NCBI GenBank assembly: GCA_964430105.1
Contig: CAYSEF010000001.1
Span: 62,001 to 126,000, forward strand
Direction: 5' to 3'
Length of the DNA stretch: 64,000 bases
Origin: UMGS1696 sp964430105
Lineage (GTDB): Bacteria; Bacillota; Clostridia; Oscillospirales; CAG-272
Shown: one piece after another, positions 7,801-15,675 of the stretch
Position numbering within the stretch: the first letter of the stretch is position 1
Layout: each line of letters begins with the position of its first letter
Position numbers and translations under genes: made by a program
The notes under the pieces: model-generated
Told to the model about the DNA's origin: nothing
Database searches by the model: none
Seen by the model: the letters and a program-made list of their open reading frames with translations, nothing else

Positions 7801-9653
7801 TGGAAAAGAAAGAATATGAATTTGGTCAGACACAGCAAAGACCTGTTCGTCGTGGCCCAGGTATGGGACCTGGCAGAAGAATGGGTGGAGGTGAAAAGCC
7901 CAAGGATCTTGTCGGTACATGGAAAAAACTTCTCGGATATTGTAAAAAATATTCACTTGCTTTTTGTATAGCGATTATCTGTGCAATAGGCGGAACAATA
8001 CTTCAGCTTCTTGGACCGGATAAGCTTTCCGATATCGCAAAATATATAGAAGAAGGTCTTTTTACAGGAGATATAAATCTTAGTTCTATTTTTAATGTAG
8101 GTGTTACGCTCGTATTTTTCTATGCGGCAAGCTGGATATTGGCAACAACACAGCATTGGATAATGTCAACAATTACTCAGCGTGTGTCCAAAACTATGCG
8201 TAAGGATATTTCACATAAGATCAATAAGCTTCCGATGTGGTACTACAATCGTAATTCCACAGGTGATGTGCTTTCTCGTGTGACCAACGACGTAGATACC
8301 ATTGGACAGTCGCTCAATCAGAGCATCGGTAATATGATCTCACAGGTAGTTTTGTTTGTGGGAAGCTTCTTTATGATGCTCATTACAAACTGGGTTATGG
8401 CTCTCACAGCAGTTGTTGCAACACTTTTTGGCTTTGTATTTATGATGCTTATTATGGGAAAGAGCCAGAAGTATTTCGTCAGCCAGCAGAGAAATCTCGG
8501 TGCGCTCAATGGTCATATAGAAGAGATTTACGCAGGTCATACAGTAGTTAAAGCATACAATGGCGAAGAACAGGCTATAAAAACCTTCGATGAATTGAAT
8601 AATAATCTCCGTGAAAGCGGTTTCAAAGCACATTGCCTCTCCGGCCTTATGATGCCTCTTATGACATTTATTGGTAATTTTGCATATGTTGCCGTATGTA
8701 TCGTTGGTGGCGCAATGGCACTTAATGGTACTATCGATTTCTCTGTAATCGTAGCATTTGTATTGTATGTTCGATATTTCACTCAGCCTCTGTCACAGAT
8801 TGCTCAGTCTATGCAGAATCTCCAGTCAGCAGCCGCAGCAGGCGAGCGTGTGTTTGAATTTCTTGAAGCTGAAGAAATGGAAGATGAAAGTCAAAAGACA
8901 AAGCGTCTTCAGAATGTTAAAGGCTCTGTTGATTTTGAACACGTTAAGTTTGGTTACGAAGATACAGATAAAACCATCATCCATGATTTTTCAGCATCAG
9001 CAAAGCCGGGTCAGAAGATTGCTATTGTAGGTCCCACAGGTGCCGGAAAAACAACAATGGTAAATCTGCTTATGAGATTCCATGAAATTCAGGGTGGTGA
9101 GATTCGCATCGACGGAATATCCACTAAGGATGTAACAAGAGAAGATGTCCATGATCAGTTCTGTATGGTTCTTCAAGATACATGGCTGTTTGAAGGCACA
9201 GTTCGTGAAAATTTAGTATATTCTACAACAAATGTAACTGATGAAAAAATAGAAAACGCCTGCAAAGCTGTTGGTCTGCACCATTTTATCAAGACATTGC
9301 CTCATGGATATGATACAGTGCTGTCAGATCAGGTAAACCTTTCTCAGGGTCAGAAACAGCAGCTTACAATAGCTCGTGCAATGATTGCAGATAAGCCAAT
9401 GCTTATTCTTGACGAAGCTACATCATCTGTAGATACACGAACCGAGCTTCAGATTCAGAATGCTATGGATAAACTCATGCATGGCAGAACATCGTTTGTT
9501 ATAGCGCATAGACTTTCCACTATCAAGAATTCCGACCTTATTCTTGTTATGAAGGACGGGGATATCATTGAAAGTGGCAACCATGAAGAATTGCTTGCAA
9601 AAGGTGGCTTCTATGCAGAGCTTTATAATAGCCAGTTCGAACAGGCATCGTGA
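7800..9653 (+). CDS. ABC exporter half-transporter, consensus Walker-B partner
   Basis: A 617-residue partner of the preceding exporter. A Gly/Arg/Pro-rich cytoplasmic N-tail (about residues 15-35) precedes six membrane helices. Walker A is GPTGAGKTT at 411-419. Walker B is ILDEATSSVD with the catalytic E539 present. The signature is LSQGQ at 514-518 instead of LSGGQ. The pairing of a subunit lacking the catalytic glutamate with one that has it defines the asymmetric heterodimer. It is the last gene of the operon and ends at the terminator at 9685-9733. Annotation as a multidrug exporter is by family and by the marR neighbour; no substrate is shown by the sequence. Confidence 0.92.
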   Translation: MEKKEYEFGQTQQRPVRRGPGMGPGRRMGGGEKPKDLVGTWKKLLGYCKKYSLAFCIAIICAIGGTILQLLGPDKLSDIAKYIEEGLFTGDINLSSIFNVGVTLVFFYAASWILATTQHWIMSTITQRVSKTMRKDISHKINKLPMWYYNRNSTGDVLSRVTNDVDTIGQSLNQSIGNMISQVVLFVGSFFMMLITNWVMALTAVVATLFGFVFMMLIMGKSQKYFVSQQRNLGALNGHIEEIYAGHTVVKAYNGEEQAIKTFDELNNNLRESGFKAHCLSGLMMPLMTFIGNFAYVAVCIVGGAMALNGTIDFSVIVAFVLYVRYFTQPLSQIAQSMQNLQSAAAAGERVFEFLEAEEMEDESQKTKRLQNVKGSVDFEHVKFGYEDTDKTIIHDFSASAKPGQKIAIVGPTGAGKTTMVNLLMRFHEIQGGEIRIDGISTKDVTREDVHDQFCMVLQDTWLFEGTVRENLVYSTTNVTDEKIENACKAVGLHHFIKTLPHGYDTVLSDQVNLSQGQKQQLTIARAMIADKPMLILDEATSSVDTRTELQIQNAMDKLMHGRTSFVIAHRLSTIKNSDLILVMKDGDIIESGNHEELLAKGGFYAELYNSQFEQAS

Positions 9654-9684
9654 AAAGCATAATATAGTAGCTGAAAAATAATAT

Positions 9685-9733
9685 AAAAAAGGAGTTATCT
9701 GTCGGATGTACCGATGAATAACTCCTTTTTTTA
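9685..9733. terminator. Bidirectional intrinsic terminator
   Basis: AAAAAAGGAGTTAT (from 9685) pairs with ATAACTCCTTTTTTT (to 9732) around a loop that holds a smaller hairpin. It serves the ABC operon (+) and cotJABC (-). Confidence 0.9.
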
Positions 9734-9740
9734 TTAAGAT

Positions 9741-10358
9741 TTATCTGTTCCTCTGTGTTTTTGATCTGTCAAATGCGGGATTGTAGCCATAGAAATTTTG
9801 TGAATCCAGGTCGTCTTGTACTATACGGAGTGCTTCACCGAATCTTTGATAATGCACGATTTCACGTTCGCGTAGGAACTTTATCGGGTCGCAAACATCC
9901 GGATCATCGATTAAGCGAAGTAGATTGTCGTAGGTTGTTCTTGCTTTTTGTTCTGCTGCAAGATCCTCATTGAGATCTGTGATAGGATCGCCCTTAATTC
10001 CGACATATTTCATGTCAAAAGGTACGCCAGAGGCAGCGATAGGGTAAATTCCGACTGTGTGATCGACAAAGTAGGTGTCAAATCCTGATTTTTTTATATC
10101 CTCAATGCTTAAATTTCTCGTCAACTGATGAAGAATTGCGGCAACTATTTCAAGATGTGCAAGTTCTTCCGTACCTATATCTGTCAATGTACCGGCAACT
10201 TCGCGACATGGCATAGAATATCTCTGATGCAGATATCGCATTGAGGCACCCATTTCTCCGTCAGGGCCACCAAGCTGTGTAATAATTACCTTGGCAAGGG
10301 AGGGGTTCGGATTTTTAATCTTGACAGGGTATTGCAGTTTCTTTTCATATATCCACAT
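9741..10358 (-). CDS. cotJC: Spore coat protein CotJC (manganese catalase family)
   Basis: A 205-residue CotJC protein, a member of the non-haem manganese catalase superfamily placed in the inner spore coat. The start MWIYEKKLQYPVKI and the metal-binding helix TEELAHLEIVAAILHQL are characteristic, with a second helix ending in EREIVHYQRFGEAL. Length is close to the usual 190-200 residues. It is the third gene of cotJA-cotJB-cotJC. Known biology: cotJ operons are expressed in the mother cell under sigma-E. Its presence indicates a spore-forming lineage, although sigG is broken elsewhere in this window. Confidence 0.95.
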   Translation of the reverse strand: MWIYEKKLQYPVKIKNPNPSLAKVIITQLGGPDGEMGASMRYLHQRYSMPCREVAGTLTDIGTEELAHLEIVAAILHQLTRNLSIEDIKKSGFDTYFVDHTVGIYPIAASGVPFDMKYVGIKGDPITDLNEDLAAEQKARTTYDNLLRLIDDPDVCDPIKFLREREIVHYQRFGEALRIVQDDLDSQNFYGYNPAFDRSKTQRNR

Positions 10359-10381
10359 GATCCATTATTCCTTTCGTTAAC

Positions 10382-10627
10382 TCAAACTTCCCATGGCCAA
10401 GGTTCTTCTGCCCAGCGCCAGTAATCTTCGCATTCGTTTCCGTACATCGTAATAGGGCCATAGCTTTGCTCGTATTTTTTTACCGCTTCGTTGTACATCT
10501 GACGATATTTGTTATAAAATCTCAGTGCTTTTCGACAATGTGGGTGTGTGTCCAAATAGAGAACAGCCTCTGTCACTGCAAAAGAATAATTCTGTATCAT
10601 TCTCATCAGCTTTTTTTGCTCATTCAT
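10382..10627 (-). CDS. cotJB: Spore coat protein CotJB
   Basis: An 81-residue CotJB-family protein. The pattern YSFAVTEAVLYLDTHPHCRKAL followed by a Tyr-rich helix and the closing EDYWRWAEEPWPWE is typical. It lies 23 bp upstream of cotJC and 34 bp downstream of cotJA on the same strand. It has no known enzymatic role; the family is needed for normal assembly of the CotJ coat layer. Confidence 0.92.
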   Translation of the reverse strand: MNEQKKLMRMIQNYSFAVTEAVLYLDTHPHCRKALRFYNKYRQMYNEAVKKYEQSYGPITMYGNECEDYWRWAEEPWPWEV

Positions 10628-10661
10628 CTTTAGTCAATCTCCTTTGCATTCTATTGTGTAT

Positions 10662-11084
10662 TCAACGACAGCTTTCACAAGCGGGATAAAACGGTAATTC
10701 AAGTTTTTTGAATAGTGTTCCGTGTGATAAAGCTTCATCAACGTCAAACATTTCGTCGAAGCTCTGATCGGGAAAATATGCCATTGCAAGATGCTTTCCG
10801 TTTAGACAGCTGTTGACTTCACAGGTTTCTCTATCTTCGCATCCACAGTCATAATTTGATCCGGTATTATCGTTTTTCGGTGGCTGTTGTACTTGACGTG
10901 TCATCTGATAAGGACTTGGACGGTTGCTTTGATATCTGTTTCTGCATCCGCATGAAGCAGTGTTCTGCGTGTTTGATATTCTGCTGTATTGAGCTGATGG
11001 CATTTCGGATTTCTCTAAAAGCTGTGTGAGTGTTTCGTCATCAACCATTTCACGCGGTGTTCCACGGTATTTTCTGTTTTCCAT
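10662..11084 (-). CDS. cotJA: Spore coat associated protein CotJA with Cys-rich N-terminal extension
   Basis: A 140-residue protein whose C-terminal 45 residues (AMAYFPDQSFDEMFDVDEAL to LELPFYPACESCR) are the CotJA domain. Ordinary CotJA proteins are about 80 residues. Here a polar N-terminal extension of about 90 residues carries two CGC motifs and further cysteines (DCGCEDRETCEVNSC), which could bind metal or form disulfides in the coat. The start has a GGAGGATC ribosome site. First gene of cotJABC. A minus-strand CATATACT about 55 bp upstream resembles a sigma-E -10 element. Confidence 0.85.
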   Translation of the reverse strand: MENRKYRGTPREMVDDETLTQLLEKSEMPSAQYSRISNTQNTASCGCRNRYQSNRPSPYQMTRQVQQPPKNDNTGSNYDCGCEDRETCEVNSCLNGKHLAMAYFPDQSFDEMFDVDEALSHGTLFKKLELPFYPACESCR

Positions 11085-11111
11085 TATATTGCAGATCCTC
11101 CGATCATATAT

Positions 11112-11134
11112 TGAGGTGCATTTGAGCGACCTCA
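11112..11134. other. Short inverted repeat upstream of cotJA
   Basis: TGAGGT and ACCTCA form a 6-bp stem around 11 bases, between the candidate cotJ promoter and the gene. It may be an mRNA hairpin or a regulator site; nothing more can be said. Confidence 0.3.
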
Positions 11135-11139
11135 GAAGC

Positions 11140-11168
11140 AGTATATGTAGAATTATGCGGGCGTGACA
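11140..11168 (-). promoter_or_regulatory. Candidate sigma-E promoter of cotJABC
   Basis: On the minus strand CATATACT (11140-11147) matches the sigma-E -10 consensus CATACAMT at 7 of 8 positions. The region expected for the -35 has only a weak match (TCA core). Low confidence, supported mostly by the known mother-cell expression of cotJ. Confidence 0.35.
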
Positions 11169-11216
11169 CGAAAGCCTATAGTAAATTATCGTGCTGTATC
11201 GGACTCCTTAATTCTC

Positions 11217-11245
11217 TTGCAATCTACATTAAATTATGCTATACT
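11217..11245 (+). promoter_or_regulatory. Sigma-A promoter of rnhA
   Basis: TTGCAA (11217-11222), 17-bp spacer, TATACT (11240-11245), followed by ACAGGAGA and the rnhA ATG at 11276. Confidence 0.8.
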
Positions 11246-11275
11246 AATTCCAGAACATTACTACAGGAGATAAAA

Positions 11276-11728
11276 ATGCAGCATATAGATATTTATACCG
11301 ATGGCTCATGCTTGAAAAATCCGGGCCCGGGCGGATGGGGAGCAATCCTTGTCTATAAAGAAATTGAAAAGGAACTTTCGGGTGGAGAAGCAGATACTAC
11401 GAACAACCGTATGGAGCTTACTGCGGCAATTAAAGCTCTTGAAGCGCTTAATCGACCGTGTGAAGTCACAATGACATCAGATTCAAAATACCTCTGTGAT
11501 GGAATCGGTAAAGGCTGGGCATCTTCATGGAAGAAAAAAGGCTGGAAAAAATCAGATGGCTCACCGGCACTGAATCCTGATCTGTGGGATAGATTGCTCG
11601 ACTTGTGTACAACACATTCAGTAACTTTTGTCTGGGTAAAAGGCCACGCAGGTCACCCATATAATGAACGATGTGACGAAATGGCACAGGCGAGAGCAAC
11701 AGAGTTTAAAATGGGGGCAAAAAAATGA
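11276..11728 (+). CDS. rnhA: Ribonuclease HI
   Basis: A 150-residue bacterial RNase HI, which cuts the RNA strand of RNA-DNA hybrids and removes R-loops and primers. All four catalytic acidic residues are present: D9 (IYTDGS), E47 (NNRMELTA), D69 (TSDSKY) and D134 (CDEMA), with the assisting His124 in KGHAGH. A basic handle region (SSWKKKGWKK) follows the third Asp, as in the E. coli type. It has its own sigma-A promoter, and its last codons overlap the start of the DUF1294 gene in ATGA. Cytoplasmic. Confidence 0.97.
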   Translation: MQHIDIYTDGSCLKNPGPGGWGAILVYKEIEKELSGGEADTTNNRMELTAAIKALEALNRPCEVTMTSDSKYLCDGIGKGWASSWKKKGWKKSDGSPALNPDLWDRLLDLCTTHSVTFVWVKGHAGHPYNERCDEMAQARATEFKMGAKK

Positions 11729-12015
11729 AGTACCCCCTCCTTACCCTGCTTGTCATCCATCTATGCGTCATTTCACTTATTTCGATATTTGTAACAATAT
11801 CGGATAAGCTCAAAGCGAAAAGAGGGAAGTGGCGGGTACCTGAGGCGGTACTCATGTTGTTGTCAGCCGTAGGTGGATCGTTTGCGATGTATGTTACAAT
11901 GCATCTCATCCGCCATAAGACTAAACATAAGAAATTCATGGTCGGTATTCCGATAATTATGGTGTTTCACTTAATTCTGCTTGCATGGATACTTTATTCT
12001 TACGGTTTATTTTAA
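11725..12015 (+). CDS. DUF1294 family small membrane protein
   Basis: A 96-residue protein with three hydrophobic segments and the DUF1294 pattern (KLKAKRGKWRVPEAVLMLLSAVGG, then a conserved RHKTKHKKF). DUF1294 proteins are small membrane proteins of unknown function. The start overlaps the rnhA stop (ATGA) and is preceded by GGGGG, so it is translationally coupled to rnhA. Its 3' end overlaps the 3' end of comEC on the other strand by 59 bp (11957-12015). Confidence 0.85.
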   Translation: MKYPLLTLLVIHLCVISLISIFVTISDKLKAKRGKWRVPEAVLMLLSAVGGSFAMYVTMHLIRHKTKHKKFMVGIPIIMVFHLILLAWILYSYGLF

Positions 12016-14293
12016 TGCGAAATTCATCCGGTTCAAGTATTACATTTGAATCATTTATTTCTTTTACAGTTTCGTCAGACAGCCATTCATAAGCTTGACT
12101 GCTGACAATTATTGCCATTGGTTTGTTTAGTGACAGATCGATGGCTTTTTTGTATACCGGACTGTGCCTTCCGAGAATAGGAAAGTCTGCGTCTTCAATA
12201 GCCTTTGTTATTTCCGGAACAGATTGATTGAATGAACACGATGCTATCACCGCATTTATTCCGTTCATATCGATTCCTACTGAGGTTATAGGATGAGTAG
12301 AGCGTGAAATATATTTTCGTTCATATAGCGTGATTTGTGTATCACCAAATGTGAAGCTTCCGTTGACAGGTATCGTCGTCACGTCAACACCGTATCTTTC
12401 AGCAGTTTCACATAACGCTTTGTATATTTCCGGTTCGTCACGATCTTTATATTCTATCGGCTCAGGAAGAACTATGTTTCTTACTATCTCACGCTCACAA
12501 AGTCGTGATAACAGTTGTATGTGCCTGTTGTGATAATGTGTTATCAGTATCGTTTCAATTTCACAGCAGTGCATATCGGAAATTTCGTTTGTTAGATTGT
12601 AACTGTATCCAAACGATGCATCCGAAATTTCGCAGATAAGCACTTTCCCGTCAGATTTCAGCACAAATCCGTCGTTTTTCTTTTCGGGTAGGTATGAAAA
12701 ATAAATATTTTGGCTGTCAACGAGATTTACAATTCCAATAACAGAGAAGAATGTTACGCATATTCCGCAGATTGAAACAATAACTCGTTTTCGCCAAATT
12801 TTGTTTGAAAATGGCATAATAACGAGAAGAACAGTGAGCGGAACGAGAAAGAATATCGTGAATGAGTAATTTACAGGCAGCATTATCCAATCTTTGAGTG
12901 AAAAATAACCGGCTAATCTTTCGAGTATACCACAATACGCATTCAAAAGTGCAGTCATAGGAAATATAAAAATCTTCAGTGGATAAAGCAGTATGTAAAG
13001 TCCACTCAGATACATAAGTATCGTTATGAGAGGGATAAAAATTACGTTTACGGGAATGGAAATAAGTGAGATCTCACCGAAATACAGCCACATGAGAGGC
13101 AGTGTGTTTATCGTAATAAGCGAGGTCATGAGTATAGTTTCGAATACATTTATAAACATTCTAACTATCCTGCTGCGCATTCTGAAGCCTTTGCTTCTTA
13201 AAGCTTTTGTCAAAGAACGACGGTTTTGCAGGAAGAAAATACAGCTGAATGTTGCTATAAACGAAAGCTGAAGCCCGCAGTCCATAGCGGAATACGGATT
13301 CGCCAATATCATAACAGTGCCGGATATAGCGAATGAGTTAATCATATTTGCCTTGCGAGAAACTATTATTGCAAGCTGAGAGAGAAGATGCATTATTCCT
13401 GCACGAACGACAGATGGAGTAAATCCTGTAAGAAACATGAAAAATATTATGATTATCATGTTAAGTAAAGCTCTCAAACGTCGGTTGATATGCATACGCC
13501 TCATAGCACGTTCAGTGAATGAAATAATTACAGAAAAATGCGTTCCGCTTACAACAAGTAAATGAGATATTCCCAAGCGTCTGAAATCACGCATAACAGA
13601 ATCTGTAAGGCTATCTCTGTTGCCAAGAAGAACCGCTGTGGCTATTCCTCCTGCGTTTCGTCCGACATGAGCAAGTATTATTGCAGACAGCTTGTCGTTA
13701 AATTCGTTAAATAATTTTGTAAGAGAAAATGAGCTTTTATATCCGCTCTCTTTGAGTGAAACATCGTCAGCTGTTATCATTATTTTGTCCGGTAGGTAAT
13801 AATGTACACCATTGAAGCTGTCGTTGCCGAATTCGGATAATGCAGTATAAGTGACTTCACCCGAAAGAATAGTGCCATCGGATAGTGCGGTTTTGTCTGT
13901 GTTGAGAATCAGCTGGCTTCCATTTGGAATAAGCTCAGAGCTTTCGATAACAGCTTTGTAACGTGCCGCATACGATAATGTAAAGTCACACTCTGTTATT
14001 CGCAGTGTTACAGTATCGGTTTCGGCATTGTGCTTTTCGTAACTGTTTGCCTTAATATCAAAGAATATAAAAGACCAAATACCTGCTGCAAGACCGGCTG
14101 AGAGGATAAATATTAAAGCTGTACGCAGCTCATTGCCTACAGTAATTTTTTTGAAGATAAACGCCAAAAGAAAAAGCAAGGCCAGAAATATGATAATTAT
14201 TTTGAGAATAGTTCCACAATAAGCAAACAGACATGACATCACAAAAAATGCCATAAACATTGCGATAGTAGGAAACTGCTCAATAAATTTCAT
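11957..14293 (-). CDS. comEC: ComEC/Rec2 family competence protein
   Basis: A 778-residue polytopic membrane protein of the ComEC/Rec2 family, the channel for single-stranded DNA during natural transformation. Visible are N-terminal membrane helices, a DUF4131-like extracellular region (about 60-200), the Competence domain with LLGNRDSLTDSVMRDFRRLG and SHLLVVSGTHFSVI (about 215-255), more helices, and a C-terminal metallo-beta-lactamase-like domain. In that domain the metal motif reads HYHNRH (about residue 584), with Arg where the HxHxDH signature has Asp, so metal-dependent nuclease activity may be reduced or lost. Only an AAGG-like ribosome site is seen. The end overlaps the DUF1294 gene tail-to-tail. 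Confidence 0.9.
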   Translation of the reverse strand: MKFIEQFPTIAMFMAFFVMSCLFAYCGTILKIIIIFLALLFLLAFIFKKITVGNELRTALIFILSAGLAAGIWSFIFFDIKANSYEKHNAETDTVTLRITECDFTLSYAARYKAVIESSELIPNGSQLILNTDKTALSDGTILSGEVTYTALSEFGNDSFNGVHYYLPDKIMITADDVSLKESGYKSSFSLTKLFNEFNDKLSAIILAHVGRNAGGIATAVLLGNRDSLTDSVMRDFRRLGISHLLVVSGTHFSVIISFTERAMRRMHINRRLRALLNMIIIIFFMFLTGFTPSVVRAGIMHLLSQLAIIVSRKANMINSFAISGTVMILANPYSAMDCGLQLSFIATFSCIFFLQNRRSLTKALRSKGFRMRSRIVRMFINVFETILMTSLITINTLPLMWLYFGEISLISIPVNVIFIPLITILMYLSGLYILLYPLKIFIFPMTALLNAYCGILERLAGYFSLKDWIMLPVNYSFTIFFLVPLTVLLVIMPFSNKIWRKRVIVSICGICVTFFSVIGIVNLVDSQNIYFSYLPEKKNDGFVLKSDGKVLICEISDASFGYSYNLTNEISDMHCCEIETILITHYHNRHIQLLSRLCEREIVRNIVLPEPIEYKDRDEPEIYKALCETAERYGVDVTTIPVNGSFTFGDTQITLYERKYISRSTHPITSVGIDMNGINAVIASCSFNQSVPEITKAIEDADFPILGRHSPVYKKAIDLSLNKPMAIIVSSQAYEWLSDETVKEINDSNVILEPDEFRIKINRKNKVSMQAELSETP

Positions 14294-14390
14294 ATTCTAT
14301 TGACCTTGCTTTCTGTCGATTTGTTAGTATTATAATATCACAAATTGACTAAAAAGTACATAGGAGGTGTAATTATTCTGCGGAGTCGTT

Positions 14391-14675
14391 TTAGACAGTA
14401 CCAAGAATATCTTCGAGTATATCCAATAAAGTACATGGAGTGACTTCACCACGATATACTGTATCAAGGAGAAGGATCGCTTCATCTTTGATACTCGTGA
14501 CATCATAAGCACAGGCGAAATCGTCGTCTGAAGTTACTGAAATTGAGTAAGACGAACGTTCTTCGCTTTCAATGCTGTCTTCATGAAGTGAATATATTAC
14601 CTTCAGATCGCCGATACAAATATTGTATTGTAAGATCAATTCACCTCGTTCTCCAATAAATTTTTTGTGTGCCAT
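14391..14675 (-). CDS. Small conserved-looking protein of unknown function
   Basis: A 94-residue acidic cytoplasmic protein (MAHKKFIGERGELIL start) with an excellent ribosome site, AAAGGAGGATGACA, before the ATG. It has beta-rich N-terminal and helical C-terminal halves and no cysteine-metal or membrane motifs. Length and composition resemble small DUF6514-type proteins of Clostridia, but this is not a firm match. It lies upstream of comEC on the same strand, about 100 bp away, and may share its transcription. Confidence 0.6.
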   Translation of the reverse strand: MAHKKFIGERGELILQYNICIGDLKVIYSLHEDSIESEERSSYSISVTSDDDFACAYDVTSIKDEAILLLDTVYRGEVTPCTLLDILEDILGTV

Positions 14676-14945
14676 ACTCTAATGTCATCCTCCTTTTGAA
14701 TAGTATTTTTAATGTTGGTTTGAGTATTGGTTTGCGTATTAATTTCGATATTAGAATTTTATCATATAAATCAAGCCGAAAATTAAGTTTTTTTGATATT
14801 AGTTTCACACACAAACAATATTCGTATATACAAAAATTCATAAATGCTCATTAGTGTGCAGGAAAAACAAAATAACAGCAAAAAAAATCAAATTTAGGAA
14901 AATATTTTGCAAAAAATACACAAAAATTAAAATTAATATGGTATA
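14676..14945. other. Very AT-rich intergenic region
   Basis: No supported gene. It contains two near-copies of ATTGGTTTGNGTATT (about 14714-14740) upstream of the 94-residue gene, and long A/T tracts before the hydrolase promoter. Nothing else was recognised. Confidence 0.5.
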
Positions 14946-14947
14946 AT
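14942..14947 (+). promoter_or_regulatory. -10 element of the SGNH hydrolase operon
   Basis: TATAAT at 14942-14947. No good -35 lies at 17 bp; the upstream DNA is A-tract rich. The position places transcription start near 14954 and so excludes the ATG at 14946 as translation start. Confidence 0.55.
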
Positions 14948-14990
14948 GATAAAAATAAAAAAATTCAAAAAAATTTCGGAGGTAATTGTC

Positions 14991-15647
14991 ATGCTTCTTG
15001 CAGATGGTGACCATATCGTTTTTACCGGTGATTCAGTAACCGATTCGGGGAGAGCAAGACCGGTAGGCGAAGGGCTAAATGCAGGCGTTGGAAACGGATT
15101 TGTCAGACAGATTGACAATATCCTTAACCTCGTTTATCCTGACTGGAAGCTATGGATTTCAAATACAGGCTGTGGCGGAAATACAAGCCGTGATTTGAAG
15201 GATCGCTGGCAGTTAGATGTAATGAGTCTGAAACCTGACTGGGTAAACGTAATGGTTGGCATTAACGATATTTGGCGTCAGTTTGATACACCCGCAGTCA
15301 AATCAGCTCATGTTTATATAGATGAATATAGATCAAATCTCTGCGAAATAATGGAACGTACTTTGCCCGTTGTAAAGGGAGTAATTTTGATGTCTCCATA
15401 TTATATGGAAACAAATAAAGAAGATCCTATCCGTTTGATGACTGATGAATATATTAAGGTGTGCGAAGAAGTTGCAAAGAAATATAACTGCCACTATGTA
15501 AATATTCAGTCGGCGTTTGATGAGTATCTTCAGTATCGTCATCCGACTTATATTTCGTGGGATCACGTTCATCCCGGAAATATTGGCAGCCTTATTATTG
15601 CGAGAGAATTTATTAAAGCTATAGGAATTGACAGAACATTCATTTAA
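14991..15647 (+). CDS. SGNH/GDSL family hydrolase
   Basis: A 218-residue SGNH esterase or lipase. The start at 14991 follows CGGAGG and lies downstream of the -10 box; a longer in-frame start at 14946 would precede the transcript. All four SGNH blocks are visible: FTGDSVTDSG with the nucleophilic Ser, the Gly block NTGCGGNTS, the GINDIW block, and DHVHPG with the catalytic Asp-His. No signal peptide, so it probably acts in the cytoplasm, for example as a sugar deacetylase (inference). It is followed 28 bp later by the TIM-barrel/PmoA-like gene, which suggests a common carbohydrate substrate. Confidence 0.92.
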   Translation: MLLADGDHIVFTGDSVTDSGRARPVGEGLNAGVGNGFVRQIDNILNLVYPDWKLWISNTGCGGNTSRDLKDRWQLDVMSLKPDWVNVMVGINDIWRQFDTPAVKSAHVYIDEYRSNLCEIMERTLPVVKGVILMSPYYMETNKEDPIRLMTDEYIKVCEEVAKKYNCHYVNIQSAFDEYLQYRHPTYISWDHVHPGNIGSLIIAREFIKAIGIDRTFI

Positions 15648-15675
15648 AACCTAGATATAACAATAGGAGGACAAA

